DNA from: Stereocaulon alpinum
Taxonomy: Eukaryota; Ascomycota; Lecanoromycetes; Lecanorales; Stereocaulaceae
DNA: 64,000 nucleotides
Assembly (NCBI GenBank): GCA_018257865.1
Contig: JAEUBA010000108.1
Location: forward strand, 22,089-86,088
Direction: 5' to 3'
Shown: positions 21,897 to 35,470 of the stretch, one piece after another
Position numbering within the stretch: the first letter of the stretch is position 1
Layout of the letters: the number at the start of each line of letters is the position of its first letter
Notes under the pieces: model-generated
What the model was told of the DNA's origin: nothing
Database searches by the model: none
The model's input: only the letters and a program-made list of their open reading frames with translations
Program-made: the position numbers and the translations under genes

Positions 21897-24800
21897 CTAA
21901 TTAGTTATCGACCTTAGATCAGTAAGGTACGAATAAAAATTTTAACTATAACTAAGAACCTTACCTATACTACTATAAAGCCTTAGCTATAACGCCTACC
22001 CTTATAATAACGTAACCGACTATAGAAGAGGATAGCGGGATAATAATATTAGTAGGAATTATCCTTAATAACCCTAAAAAGTTAATAAAGGATACCCTAA
22101 TAGTATATATTACTTAAGTAATAAACTCCTACTAAAGCTGCGAAGAAGAAGGATATAATCTATAGATTAACTTCCTTAAAGACTTTAGTAATTAAGACGA
22201 AGCTATATTTAATAAGGTAGAGAAATATATACTATAAAGCCTTAAAGAGCTACTTTTTAACCGTAGTATCTTTATACCTAAGGACGGAACTTACGTCTAT
22301 AAGTACTTAGTAAGGCTAGTAGTCTAACTATAGTTTAATTAGCCTATAGACGTACTAAAGCTAGTAAAGAAGTCTAATACTAACTCTACTAGTAACTCTA
22401 ATATACTTAGTACGCCTACCTTAGGAAATATCTCTAATATACCTAGTACGCCTACCCTAGCTAAGATTAAGATACTAACTAAGACTAGTATATTATTTAA
22501 TATAATACCCTTCTAAATAGCCCTAATTAATAGTTTTAAGATCTATAATACTATCGCGAATTACTAGGAGTAAGGCCTTTCCTAAGAACTTACTATATTA
22601 ACTAAGCTCTATATAGAAGAGATAAAATATAATAGAAGAAGCGACGCCTTGAACTATAAGCTAAATATATTCTTAACTACCGCCTCTAACGTAGGGATAC
22701 CGTTAACTAAGCTCTATATAGTATTTTAATATATACTAAGTAGCAATACGCTAAATTTCTATTTTAGTAATTAATCCTCCTTTTTATTAATAAATCTAGA
22801 CTCTTTATAAGTTACCTTTAAAAGAAACTTTAAAGGAAGAGAATACTAAATCGCCCGCCTTAATAAATAGAATAGCGTATCCTTATAATAATTTATTAAC
22901 TATAGTAAAGATAAAACCTTAATAGAGTACTTAGATACTATAATATTAAAACTAAGATAGCTATAATATAGCCTAGATAAGAGCCTTTATAGGGATAGCT
23001 TTATCTACTAGAAGATAATTACTACTTATAAGTCTATACCTACCTATAAGATCGTCTACTAAAAACTACTAGATACTATATAAAACCTTATTTAAAACCT
23101 CCGCTTATCTATAGCCTTATAAGACCGCCGTAGCCTCCTATCGCTAAGTAAAATAATATATATAGACCGTCGCTACTAAAACTATAAATCTAGTAGTTGT
23201 AACTACGAATCTAGTAGTCGTAGCTAATTAAGATATCTAAGTAAGCTAAGATATAACTCTAATAATTCTAATAATTTAATAAATAAAAAGCGATATTTTA
23301 TCTATAAAAAGCAAGGTTACTAGTTAACTAATTACCCTAAGGAAGAATGTTAACGTAGCTTTAAGTAATACCTTACTAACGTTAAAGGCGAAAAGGAAGA
23401 AGGTAATAGCGAAGGTAGTACTACTAAGGAGGATACCGCTAACAATCTACCTAACTAAGGTAACGGTAAGGTGTTTCTAATATTAATAGGTATAATTAAT
23501 AGCAAGGCTGTATACTAAAAGCTAGCTAATTAGGCGACTTTATATACTATTATAAAGGTACTATCTATCTAGGATAATATTAATATTAATATCTAGGGAG
23601 AAGTACCTCGCCGCCCTACGAAAAGATACGGCGATAGCTACTTCTACGGCCTTATAATTAATACCGGCGCTACCTATAACTTCTTAGTAGGCTATAATTA
23701 ATACCTAGCACTACGGCGCGAGTAAGATATTAATATTAACGCTAATAAGGCTAGCACCGCTAGATTTAAGTTCGGTATTAGCGAAGCCTTATCCTAAGGT
23801 ACTATTACCGTCTAATTACTAATTAGTATTATCGAATTCTATATTATCGACGCTAATATACTATTCCTTCTCTACCTGCGAGACCTTAACTAGGTAGGTT
23901 TTTATTTTAATAACCTTACTAATTACCTAGTTAGTAGTAATAGATAAGTCCCTATTATAAGGCTATACGGTTACCTATTCCTTATATAGGGAACGTCGCT
24001 AGTAAACGCCTATATTAACGCCTATACTAATAATAGCGTTACAAGCAGCTAATTAATAGAGTAGGATCTTTAACGTCTATACCGCTACTTCAGCTACCTA
24101 TTAATAATACGCTTAGCACGCCTACTAAAGCGCTTTAGCTACCGTTTCGACTAGGACGCTATTAACTAACTTAGTAAGTTCTGCTTAACTTACTAGAAAT
24201 ATAGAAGATTACTAGGAAGGTTTAGATTTACTATTAAAAACGACCTATAATTTAATTATTTAGTAATAATTAATATTATATATCTAGATAGCCCTACCGC
24301 CTTAGTCCTATATATAGTCGACGAGGCTATACGCTTCTAAACCGCCCGCTTTCTAAAAGATATTTTAGCGGAGACGGTCTAAGATACGCTAAGGGCCTAC
24401 TGGATTAATACTTATATTAGACTACTAGATATACTAGTCTATAACGCTAGTAAGTAATTTATTAGCACCGAATTCGCCTCTAAGGTAAAAGGGATAGTAA
24501 TTGAATTAAAATACGTCCTAGTTAAAGTATACTACTTAATTAGTCTAGTTAAACGCTACTACGCACCTCTTAGGCGTGCTTGTAATATTATCTAAGAAGA
24601 CCTACTATTACTAGGTAAGTAATTCGTCTTATAAATTACTATTAAGGTAATTAACGATACCGCTAGACCTAATAGACTAATACCTATACTACTTCTATTT
24701 AGTACATTTCTAAAGCTTACTAAATTAGACCCTATATACCTATTAATTACGGAACGAGGTAAGGCTATTAAACGCGTAATAAAAGAAGCGTTAGAATTAC

Positions 24801-24928
24801 TAGTAAAGAGAGATATTACTAAAGCCTTATACTACCGCAACGGTCTATAAAGCGACGTAATTCTAGATACTCCTATTAGTAGCAACGTCCTAGTATAGCG
24901 AGAAGGTAAAGGATAGAAAGGGCCCTAC

Positions 24929-25177
24929 TATTAACCCTTAAGCGTATACGCGTTATAGCTACGCTAACGTAATAATATTAATTAGGGTCTAGGGGCTTAG
25001 TAATAGTATTACTACTTAGGACTCCCCTATATTTTAGGGATCTTTAGAAATTAGTTCTGCTACTACTCTACTACTAAGTAATATAATTATATCTATTACT
25101 TAATACCTAAATCTAGTAACTTTACGTCTCTTATACCTTAGTACGCTAGCTTAGAGCTAGCGTCGCTAGCCTTTATA
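24929..25177 (+). repeat. 5' LTR of gypsy element 2
   Basis: This 249-bp LTR is nearly identical to 31587-31835 and to 56412-56660. The termini TATTAACCC...CTTTATA fit an original TG...CA. Confidence 0.94.
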
Positions 25178-28100
25178 GTTCTAATTTCTCTACCTTTTAA
25201 GGGAGAGGCCCGGAGTTACTATAATATTAGGTTAGACGCGTAGTTATACTACTATAACTATTACTAACGCCGAAGAACCTAATAATATTAATAATAATAA
25301 TAATCCTACGGAGAGCTATAGGACTAATAGAGAGTCTTAGCTAAATACCTCTAATTTAGATAATATTAATCTTAAGTAACGCTTATAAAAAGCCTAAGCG
25401 ACGAATCGCCGCCTAAAGTAACTACGCGAATTATTAGTATTAGAAGCTGAAAACGATATAATTTAATACCCTAAGTTATAGAGTACTATTAGAATACCTA
25501 TAGGGATAGTTTAAGAGGAGGAATAATATCCTACTACCGCTATATTAGTATAATTAGTTAATATTACTAGCTAAAGGATTCCTTTATATCTTATAACGCC
25601 TACCTTTAGCGCGCCTATAAACCTACCTATTAAACTCTAAAGACTCCTAGTACTAAAAAGCTTTCGGCCTAAGAATATATAACCCTATAAGGGAATTAGC
25701 GAGGGTAAATACCTATATTAGTTTACTAACTTAGAAAAGAAGTTTCTTAAGAGTCTAAAGTACTTTACTACCGAACTATCTAAGATAGTCTACTATATAG
25801 ACGCCCTAAAAGATAACCCGAATTCTTAGTAGAATACCTACCTAAAGGACTATAGATAAGATAATATAATATTCGAATTCTTTAAGTAATTCCTATATAA
25901 TTTGGTTATAGATCCTATTAACCGCTGTCTCCTCGCTTATAAAAGGTTTAAGGAGGTAAAGTAACGTTCTAATTAGAAAGTTACTATATTTAAGGCCTAC
26001 TTAAAGGAGTTAGAAGCTAACCTACCGCCTATAGCCCTAAAGCTTAAAGCTAATCTCTTCCTAGCTAAGCTAAGACCGGAGCTAAAGAATAAAATCTTAA
26101 GTATAGATAAGGTATTTAATAATAGGGATAATATTATTACCTAAGCTATTATATAAGAGAATACTATAGGGCGCGAGTATTGTAGAGGCGGCGGCTTAAG
26201 TACTTATAGGAAATTATCTAACTATAGGGCCTTTAAGTTATAAGGGAGCCGCCTATTAGAATAACAGATTTCTAAGCCTAATAGGCTAGGCCTAAGGGTC
26301 GATAGCTTATAGTTAGCGTAATAAAATCTTATTTAAGGAGTCTAAAGTAGAAGACTAATTTAGATTTAGTAACTAAGCTTATCTACTATTACTATAAGAA
26401 GCTAGGCTATATAAGCCTAAATTATTCTAATCGTAATAAGCCTACTACTTATACTAGTATTAGTATAGTATTAGTAAAAAACGATTAGCCCCTATAATCG
26501 CCTTAAAAGGGGGGAAGAAACTTAAAAAGTAGAGGCTAGTCCTTCTATCCTAATTAAGGGTTAAATAATACTTAATACTAGCTTATAGTAGGTTACTACT
26601 TTATTAAATACTAGATTATAGCTTAATTTAATCTCTTAGAAGTTTATAGTTTAATAGGACCTACTACCTTCTACTACTAACTTACTACTATTAGAAGCTC
26701 TAAGTAGCTTTAGTATATATATCTATAGTACCTATTAATTTAAGTATATACTTATTAATAGCTAGGGCTGCGGTAAGGAGTATAATATACTTTTCTATAC
26801 TATTAATCTTAAGGGTCCTAACGTCGTAATTAGTATACTAGGGTTAAAGTAAATAAAGATTTTACTTAATCCTTTAGCGAAGTAGTAGCGGTTTAAGGTT
26901 AATACTAAAAAGTTTTAGGTTAAGGAGCCTACTATCTTTAGCTATTATCTTAAGAAGGAGCCTAAAGTTTATATAATTATATACGCTGCTATAGCGACTA
27001 ATTACTTAGATAAAGGAAGTTTAGAATAGATTCTAAAGGAACTACTAGAGTTCTCTAATATCTTCTTAAATAAGAAAGTAGGAACCTTACCCTTATTAAA
27101 GGAAGGTAACTACGCTATTAATATTAAGGATAGTAAGGAGCCGCTTTATAGGCCTCTCTATAACTTATCTTAATCTAAGCTAGCGGAGCTACGGCGCTAT
27201 CTTAATAATATACTTATAAAAGGCTAGATATACTATTTAGTTTCTTTAGCTAAAGCACCTATCCTCTTCGTACTAAAGAAGGATAGTAGGCTGCGTCTTT
27301 ATATTAATTATTAGGGGTTAAATATAGTAACTATTAAAAATTAATACCTATTACCTTTAATTACTAAGATATTAGACCGCTTATATAAAGCTAAAAAGTT
27401 TACTAAGTTAGACTTAAAGGATACCTATTATAGGATCTAAATTAAAGAAGGTAATAAGTAGAAAACTACGTTCTATACCCGCTATAGCTACTTTAAATAC
27501 TTAGTTATACCTTTTAGGCTCGCTAACGCCCTAGCGACGTTTTAAGCGTATATTAATAAAGCTCTTATAGGGCTTATTAATATTTTATATATTATCTATC
27601 TTAATAATATCTTAATTTATAGTGCGAACCCAGCGAACTACTAGCAGTATATTTAGTAAGTACTAGAATAATTACGTTATTTCTCGCTTTTTACTAACCT
27701 AAAGAAGTATTAGTTTAGTACTAAATAGGTTGAATTTCTTAGATTTATTATATCTACTAATAGTATAGTAATAGATTAGGAACGCGTAGCGATAATTAGG
27801 GAATAGCTTAGGCTAGAGACCTTTTAAGATATATAAGTCTTTTTAGGCTTTATAAATTTCTACTAGTAGTTTATTTATAACTATACCGCTATAGCTACGC
27901 CTCTAACCGACTTACTTAAAGGTAGTAAGGATAGAAAAAAGGTAAGTTAACTTTAGTAGAATAATAGTACCGAAGGTACTTTTTAAAAGCTTTAGGATAT
28001 CTTTTTTAGTACGCCGTTTCTACACTACTTTAACTTAGAAGTAAAGTTATATATAGAAACTAACGTCTCTAACTTTACTATTATAGTAGTACTTATATAA

Positions 28101-30849
28101 TCGGATAATAATAGCTACTAGTACCTAATTACCTTTTAGTCCTAGAAGATAATTCCTGCGGAGTAGAATTATAAGGTTTATAACTAAGAATTACTCGCTA
28201 TAGTAGCGGTAATAAAATAGTAGTAGTACTACTTAAAAGGTAGCCCGTTTACTATTAAGGTTTTTACTAATTATAATAATCTTAAGGGCTTTATAAAGTA
28301 GAAGTAGTTAAATCCTTAGTAAGCTAAGTAGGCGCTAAAGCTCGCTACTTTTAATTTTAAAATTACTTATTATACTAAAAAAACGAATCCTGCGGATCCG
28401 CTATCGCGACGCCCTAATTATAAAGGAAGTTCCCCGCTAAATACTAAGTTATTACTAATATTATAGAATAAACTCGCGCTTTAGGGTAGAGATAAGGAAG
28501 GTAAAGGAATTATTATAGTAATATCGCCGGCTTTTTAAATTATAGGCCTCTAAGTTATTATCCCTTAAAAGGATATAAGAGGTATTATAGAATTAGCCTA
28601 TAAGGATCCTTAATATTTAATTAAGACTTTAATTCGAGACTTATAGGCTACTAATAATTAGGCTAAATCCTTTTCTATAAAGGAGGGTTCGCTATTATAG
28701 TGCTATCTCCGAAGTAAGGTATAGACTTTAGACTTAGAAGGCTTATTAAGAAATAATAACTACCTATATATCCTTAGAGATAAAGCCTTAAGGGAAGAAC
28801 TTATTAGTAAATACTATAATAATCCCCTAGTAGGGTACTTTAGTATTAAGAAGATATATAAGTTACTTACCTATAAATACTTTTAATATAGGAGTTCTAA
28901 GTAAGTTAATAAGTATATTAAGACTTATAATATTTATTAAAGAACTAAGGCTCCCCGCTATTACCCCTATAGCGAACTAAGTTCGCTTTCTATTACTAAT
29001 AAGCTATAGAAGGAGCTCTTAATAGACTTTATTATAGGTCTACTCTTAAGTAAATATAAGAATACGGTCTATAATACTATTCTAGTAATTATTAATCGAT
29101 TTACGAAGATAGTAAGGTATATACCTACTACTACTATAATTAACGCCGCTAAGCTGGCGGATGTTTTTTATACTAAGGTAGTATACTATTATAGTATACC
29201 TAATAGTATTATTAGTAATAGAGGTTCGGTATTTACTAGCGCCTTCTAATCAGCTATTTATTTTTACTCTAAGATTAAGCGCCGCCTAAGTACCGCCTTT
29301 TATCCTTAGACTAATAGTTAGACGGAACGTTAGAATTAGGTACTAAAGTACTACTTACGTATCTTTACTAACGATAAGTAAACTACTTAGGCGAAATAGC
29401 TGCTAATAGTAGAATTTATATATATAAATAGTCTTTATTCCTCTATTAGAATAATACTGTTCTACTTAATATATAGATACTATCCTAAACTTCGTTAGAA
29501 ACTTAAGGATAAGTCCTTAGAGGGGAGGATACCTACTATAAATAAGAGGATTAGATTACTATAAGTATTAAGAGATAAAGCTATAGAATACCTATAGCGC
29601 GCTAGAGAGTCTTAAGTTAAATAGTATAATAAGAATTATAAGCCTTAAAGCTATAAGGTCGGAGATTTAGTAATACTATTAACTAAGAATCTTAAGTAAA
29701 AACGCCTAAGTAAAAAGTTATCTTATAAATTCGTAGGGCCTTTTAGGATTACTAATAAAGTAGGAGCGTAGGCTTACTACCTTCTACTACTATAAACTTA
29801 TAGGATCTATAATACTTTTTATATCTTATTATTAGAGCTATACTACCTTCGCGACGGTAATAAGACGTTAGTAAACTTTATATAAGCCCCTAAACTTATT
29901 AATAATAATAAGATATAGGAGATTAAAGAAATTATAGATAAGGTCTAAGATAAGTAAGGTATCTAGTATAAGGTTAAATAAACTAGCTAAGGTAAAGAAT
30001 ATAACTAGTAGTTACTAGACGAAGAGCTTAAGGATACCTATAACTTAACTTAAGCCTTTAATAAGTAGACGGCTAGTAAGCGTATATAGTCTCTAGTTCT
30101 TTAAATACTACTAATAGTAGCGAGTAAGTAGCGGTAATAATATAAGTTATAATAATTATAAACCTTATAGGTAAATAGTCTTATATTATAAGTATACTCC
30201 TCTATAATTCTTATACTTACTTACTTATACCTTAGTAGGGTAGAGGTAAGATTATATTAATTACTATCTAAATTACTATCTATTATCAGCGAGACGTCGT
30301 ACGTAAGTATAATTACTTAGTATTAGTAAAGAAAAAGAAAAAAAACCTAACGCTACTTCTATACTAAAGTATAGCTATATAACTTACTCTTTAAGAGCCT
30401 TAATATACTCTTAGAGGCTTTTAATCTCTTCTATATATTCCGTAATAGTTTACTCTAGCTTTATAACGCGCTAATTAGCCGCCGCGAGTTATTACTATAG
30501 ATTAGCGATAATTATAGGGGCTACTCTACTAGTTACTACTATTTAACCTTATACTTTTCGCTACTAAGTTATCCGCTTCCTAATCTTCTTCCTCTTACGC
30601 TGCACTTATCGGGTCTAGCCGTTAGTAAAATAATACTATACTAATTACTATATAGACTAACGAAACGGCTTTAGGATTTAGATATATTAGGAGGCGACGT
30701 AGTAGAGCTATTAGAATAATATACCTTATAATAATAATTAAGTCTATAGTAGCTATCCTTATAATATTAATAGGGAGGAGTATCGCCTTAATTATAATTA
30801 TTATTCCCCGTGTAAAAACAGGTCCTATAGGGTAAAGGTATATTAATAA

Positions 30850-31085
30850 TATAGTCTATAAGTATTAGTAGCTAGTAATACGCGCCGGTTACGCGATAGC
30901 GACGTATAATATTAAGTATATATATATATTATATCTATAAGTAATATATTAGCAGCTAATAATATACGCCGGTTACGCGATAGCGACGTATAATATTAAG
31001 TATATATATAAGTTATACCTATAAGTAATATATTAGTAGCTAATAATATACGCTGATTGCGCGATAGTAATATATAATCTTAAGA
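30850..31085 (+). repeat. 84-bp tandem repeat, about 2.7 copies, inside gypsy element 2
   Basis: The word CGCCGGTTACGCGATAGCGA recurs at 30883 and 30967, and a diverged copy (CGCTGATTGCGCGATAG) begins at 31051. The period is 84 bp. The array lies between the pol relic and the 3' LTR. No coding role is apparent. Confidence 0.85.
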
Positions 31086-31586
31086 GAATATTTAGATATT
31101 ATTATAACGAAAAGAACTGTTAACTATATTAGTAATATTAATTACGATATAGGTACGCTAATATTAGGGAACGTATAAGTTATATTAGGAGTTATAAAGA
31201 GAGAAAAGTTAGGGGGAAAATTATTATTTATATACTTATAGGTTATTATCGCTGCGACGTCGCTATACGTTAAAGCTATTTAAAATAATAATAACTAATA
31301 ATATAATAACGTAGCTATTACCCGCTAATACGGCTAGTAATCGATTATATTTGTTAATAACTACGCGTTACTACTACGCCTACTATATATTCTTTTTATA
31401 TTATAATAGATTTAGGCGTTACTATAGTTAGATAATATTCTATATATATAAGGCGCCGCCTTAACGACGTCGCCTTTAGGTTAACTCTTTTCCCTTACGT
31501 TTCCTATTAGGTTTAAAGGGTTTTTAACGAGTAGTCTATTCTATATACTTTAGTACCTAGGGACTAAGGTTTAGAGGGGAGGATAC

Positions 31587-31835
31587 TATTAACCCTTAAG
31601 CGTATACGCGTTATAGCTACGCTAACGTAATAATATTAATTAGGGTCTAAGGGCTTAGTAATAGTATTACTACCTAGGACTCCCCCGTATTTTAGGGATC
31701 TTTAGAAATTAGTTCTGCTACTACTCTACTACTAAGTGATATAATTATATCTATTACTTAATACCTAAATCTAGTAACTTTACGTCTCTTATACCTTAGT
31801 ACGCCAGCTTAGAGCCGGCGTCGCTAGCCTTTATA
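31587..31835 (+). repeat. 3' LTR of gypsy element 2
   Basis: This 249-bp LTR is preceded by the polypurine tract and followed by the target duplication CCTAC at 31836-31840. It differs from the 5' LTR by few transitions. Confidence 0.94.
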
Positions 31836-33733
31836 CCTACTAACTACTCGCTATAGACGACTAAGCCTATACGGTTAAACTTAGTAGCGGCCCTATAACC
31901 TTTCGAATTATATTAGTTAAGCCTTACTTAGTCGAATCAACTAATAAAACGCCTCCTATAACTTAAGTAGACCTACCTACCGAAGAAGCTACTATTATAC
32001 GTTAGAATCCGTAGCGATAGCGATACCTACCTGCCCGCTACGCTCACCTTACTAATAAGGAGCTTTTAGATATCGACCTATTAATAAAGCTCCGGTTAGA
32101 AGGCGTTATTCGCTTACTAAATCACCTATTTATCGACTCTTATTAAAAAGAAATCGACGGCCTTATTACTAAGGGAGTCTTTAAGATTATTAGTAAGTAA
32201 GATATACCGCTATATACCTATATCTTTAGCTGCCGATTCGTCGAAAATATTAAGTAGGATAGTACTATACTATTTAAAAAGTCTAGGCTAGTTATCTAAG
32301 CCTATAATAATAAAGGTAAGAAGGAGGTACTAACGTAGTTACTAATAATTTAACGCGCTAGCTAGCGCCTTATTATTTGCCTTACTATAATTCTACTACG
32401 TAACCTCTACGTACGCGATATTTCGTAAGCTTATATATAGTTAACTTTAGTACTAAGCCGCCTAGTCTATATAAAGCTACCGTAAGGTACTAACCTAGGA
32501 GATAATATACTAAAAGTAGTCCGCCTACTATATAGTATCCTAGAAGTAGGGATATATTAGTTTAAGACCTACTATAACTACTATACTAGTAAGCTAGGCC
32601 TTACCGTCTCCTTATTTAATCCTTACCTTATATACTCTAAGTAGGTAATTATTAGCCTATAAACTAATAACTCCCTATTTTACGGAATAGCCGAATACTT
32701 AGAGCTAGAAGAGTAAGTACGCCTTAATATAGGCTTCCTAGTAAAGCTAATTAAGAAGCTAGATAAAGAAAAAGACCTCTAATTTAATAGTACTACTATC
32801 TCTACTAACGGCGATATTCTAAAACTCTCGTAGTAACGGTAATATAATAAAATTAATACGATTAACACCGCTACCGCTAGCGATATTAAATCGTAATATA
32901 TTAAGGAAAGAGCCTGCGGTGCCTATATAGCCTCTATAAGTTAACTAAAGATAGCTTTTATACTATCTAAGGTAGCCTAAATTACTCAGCTAGTAAAAGA
33001 AGACGCTGATTAGTTAAATAAATAGTTAAATTAATAAAAGGAGAACTACCGTTAAGGTCTGTAATTTGTTAAGCTTACTTTAGAGAAGCTAAAACTACTA
33101 GTCTTTATTAATACGGCCTTCGCTAATAACGCTAACCTTAGCTCCTAGATTAGGTATATTATCGTCCTTACTAATAAGTAATAGCTTAATAAATTAACTA
33201 TTAATATTAGCGGTAATATTATCTACTAGAGTAGTACTAAATATAAGAGAGTTATAAGGTTAGTACTAGCTTTAGAGTTATATATAATAGTAATAGGGTT
33301 TAATATTACTACCGCCCTATAATCTACTATTAAGGGTATTACTTAAGCGAAGATCCTACTAATCCTATATACTAACTCCTATTCCCTATACGATTATATT
33401 ATACAGCTTAGTACTACCGCTAAGAAACGCCTAATAATTAATATAATAGGACTACGGCAGTCCTATAAGAGAAGGGAAATTAATAAGGTACGGTAGATTA
33501 ATAGTAATTATAACCTAGTAGATATTATAACTAAGGAGCGCTACTACTAAGCGCTAAAATAATTAGTAGATAGTAATACTATTAAGTTAAAGATAAACGC
33601 CTAAGTAGAAAGGGAGGCTATAGTCTAACTAATTAAACTATAGTATTACTTAGCCTTATAAGCCTATTTCTATACTAGCTAATTACTAGATTTAGCGTTA
33701 ATTAGTACTATTTTTTCAACTTTCTAAAACTTT

Positions 33734-33948
33734 TACTAGTATCAGAATAACGTTACTCTGCTCCGTAACTAGCGGCTTAGCGCTAACTCTTAGATAAAAC
33801 ACTATAGCTTAGCTAGCTAGATTCAATCAATCCCCAGTTTACTAAGCCTAATAGACACCCTGCTAATCAGGTTGTCCGGGGCAGGTAATAGGGGATCAAG
33901 TACCTACTAATCAGTACTACCTAGGCTAGCAGCTAGGTTCTACCGACA
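33734..33948 (+). repeat. 3' LTR of copia element
   Basis: This 215-bp repeat matches 21682-21896. Its first dinucleotide is TA instead of TG, consistent with a RIP change, and it ends in CA. Normal-composition DNA resumes immediately after it. Confidence 0.9.
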
Positions 33949-34130
33949 GATAATAAATAACATCTCTTAAGAAATCAAGCGGTGACTCCGGTTTATTATA
34001 TAGGTACAGAAGGCTTTGACGAAGCTAAAGTTACTCATGAAATAGGTGCACTGCCGCGATTCTGGAACACCAGTACGCACAATGTTAGACATTAATCGAA
34101 TCGTCCCATATCGGCACCTACTGTGGTCTT

Positions 34131-35470
34131 TCAACCAACAGCATTCCAAAAAGGTCCGACCTTAGCCATCGGCGCCGAAAGCATACACAGATCCGACAAT
34201 ATCAGCAAAACTCCACACCAAGCCTGCAAGCCAGACCAACTATGGCTTCTCGGAATAGTTCCAGCGATCGGAGACCCTACTAGCAGACCCATCGCCGGAG
34301 ATCCTAGCGCCATCCCCAGCCTTGTCCCAACAGTCCCATGACCCGGCGACAGACTCACCATAATTAGGCAAAGCAAGCGGAACGAACGTACCCGAGAAAA
34401 ACCCATAAAGCACACACCAGACAACAATCCCCCCTGTATCCCTAATGCCAATCCAGCTGGACGCCAGAACCGCCGCTACGCACCCAATACCAATCTGTAT
34501 ATTCAGCGGCCCCGTTTGTCGGCCAAGGAATTTGTTGTCAACCGCCCAAAGACAGATCCAGTGTTAATGATTGCAAGAGGGTAGAACGCGACGTAGTCTG
34601 ATGTGTGACAGACGCTTTGTGTGTAGGTCTCGGCGTAGAAGAAGGGGATATAGATGCCCAAGAAGCCGAAGAAGACGCCACAATTGGCGAAGAGGTAGGG
34701 TCGTTCCTTCAAGGCTGCGAGGTCGAACGGTTTGCGGATGGCATGGGCAGGAAGACGCTGCCGTATGAAGGGGAGGGAGATGGCGGAGGAGAATAGCATG
34801 ATGAAGGCTAGGGTGCGTACGGCCCAGGAGAATCCAATGCGTGGTTGGAGTTGGCTGAAAACTACAGGAGAGATTACTGCACCTGAATCATGAATTAGGA
34901 GGATGATTCTAGGCAAAGAGGGAGGGTGGGACGTTTACCGAGACTACTCCTCGTCGACGTAACACCAGTTGCAAATGCCAGCTTCGTAGTGGAATACTAC
35001 GATACCATGACTACACTTGGTAGAAACAACAACCCGCAACTAATCCCTACGGTGACACCCTGAGCTAGCATAGACTCCTAGTACTGGCTGCAAAGACTCG
35101 TCGTAATCATCATCCCCAGAACGGTAAGCGTCGTACCGCTAAGGAGTATGGCCCACGTGTAACCAGCATTATAGATGGGTCTAGCGATGATGCTGACGCT
35201 TATTAGGAGAAATCCCTTGATGGAACCTATCCAGGAGATATCTGACTCGAATCTGGTGTGCAAAAGCGAGGATTGGTAGTAGGTCTAGTAGACACCGTAC
35301 ATGTTGACCACACCCCTGTAGATTGTTAGAGGGGATCTGCCTACCTGAGACGTGCTCTAAATCTTGGCTTGCCATGTATTCAAGAACATAGCAGATGCTG
35401 TTATAAGCTGTGCCCACGCCTTCAAGCCGCCATTCGGCGGCTCAGCGAGCTCTGGTGGCTTGTTACTATC
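34131..35470 (-). pseudogene. MFS transporter pseudogene (monocarboxylate-transporter-like)
   Basis: Read from right to left, fragments of one MFS protein appear in order: PPNGGLKAWAQL near 35.44 kb, VVNMYGVY followed by TYYQSSLL, ESDISWIGSIKGFLL, then LAALKERPYLFANCGVFFGFLGIYIPFFY, GSVFGRLTTNSLADKRG, WCVLYGFFSGTFVPLAL and MVSLSPGHGTVGTRLGMALG. These are hallmarks of fungal MCT-like transporters with 12 membrane segments. The frame shifts near 34.51 kb (just after the ADKRG segment) and again near 34.37 kb. A TAG at 35285-35287 stands where the family has Gln in the VYQTYY segment, a C to T change at CpA. A likely intron near 35.32-35.38 kb has CTCTAAC and CTACAG but its donor reads GC. The gene directly borders the copia element and may once have exported a metabolite made nearby. 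Confidence 0.85.

Larger units (their letters stand above)
24929..31835 (+). mobile_element. Ty3/gypsy LTR retrotransposon 2, RIP-inactivated, nested in copia
   Basis: The element is 6907 bp long with two 249-bp LTRs (24929-25177 and 31587-31835) beginning TATTAACCC and ending CTTTATA, flanked by a perfect 5-bp duplication CCTAC (24924-24928 and 31836-31840). A purine-rich tract AGAGGGGAGGATA precedes the 3' LTR. Plus-strand relics are a gag zinc knuckle near 26.39 kb (YYKKLGYISLNY), reverse transcriptase near 27.60 kb with YLNNILIYS, and integrase near 28.9-29.3 kb (IYQRTKAP, DFIIGL, ISNRGSVFTSAF). The catalytic YLDD has become YLNN and SDRG has become SNRG, both explained by TG to TA changes. 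Many stops and very few ATGs remain. Confidence 0.94.
21682..33948 (+). mobile_element. Ty1/copia LTR retrotransposon, RIP-inactivated, interrupted by gypsy element 2
   Basis: Direct LTRs of 215 bp lie at 21682-21896 (TG...CA) and 33734-33948 (TA...CA). Without the nested gypsy the element is about 5.35 kb, typical of copia. On the plus strand the order is a zinc-knuckle relic near 23.30 kb (YFIYKKQGY, Cys to Tyr), a protease relic INTGATYNFL near 23.66 kb, integrase-end sequence at 24.4-24.9 kb, the nested element, and then a reverse transcriptase from about 32.15 kb (GVFKIISK, RFVENIK, KSRLVI, RDIS-AYI, YIKLP). Protease, integrase, reverse transcriptase is the copia order. I could not find a target duplication, so the flanks may have changed. 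Confidence 0.9.
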
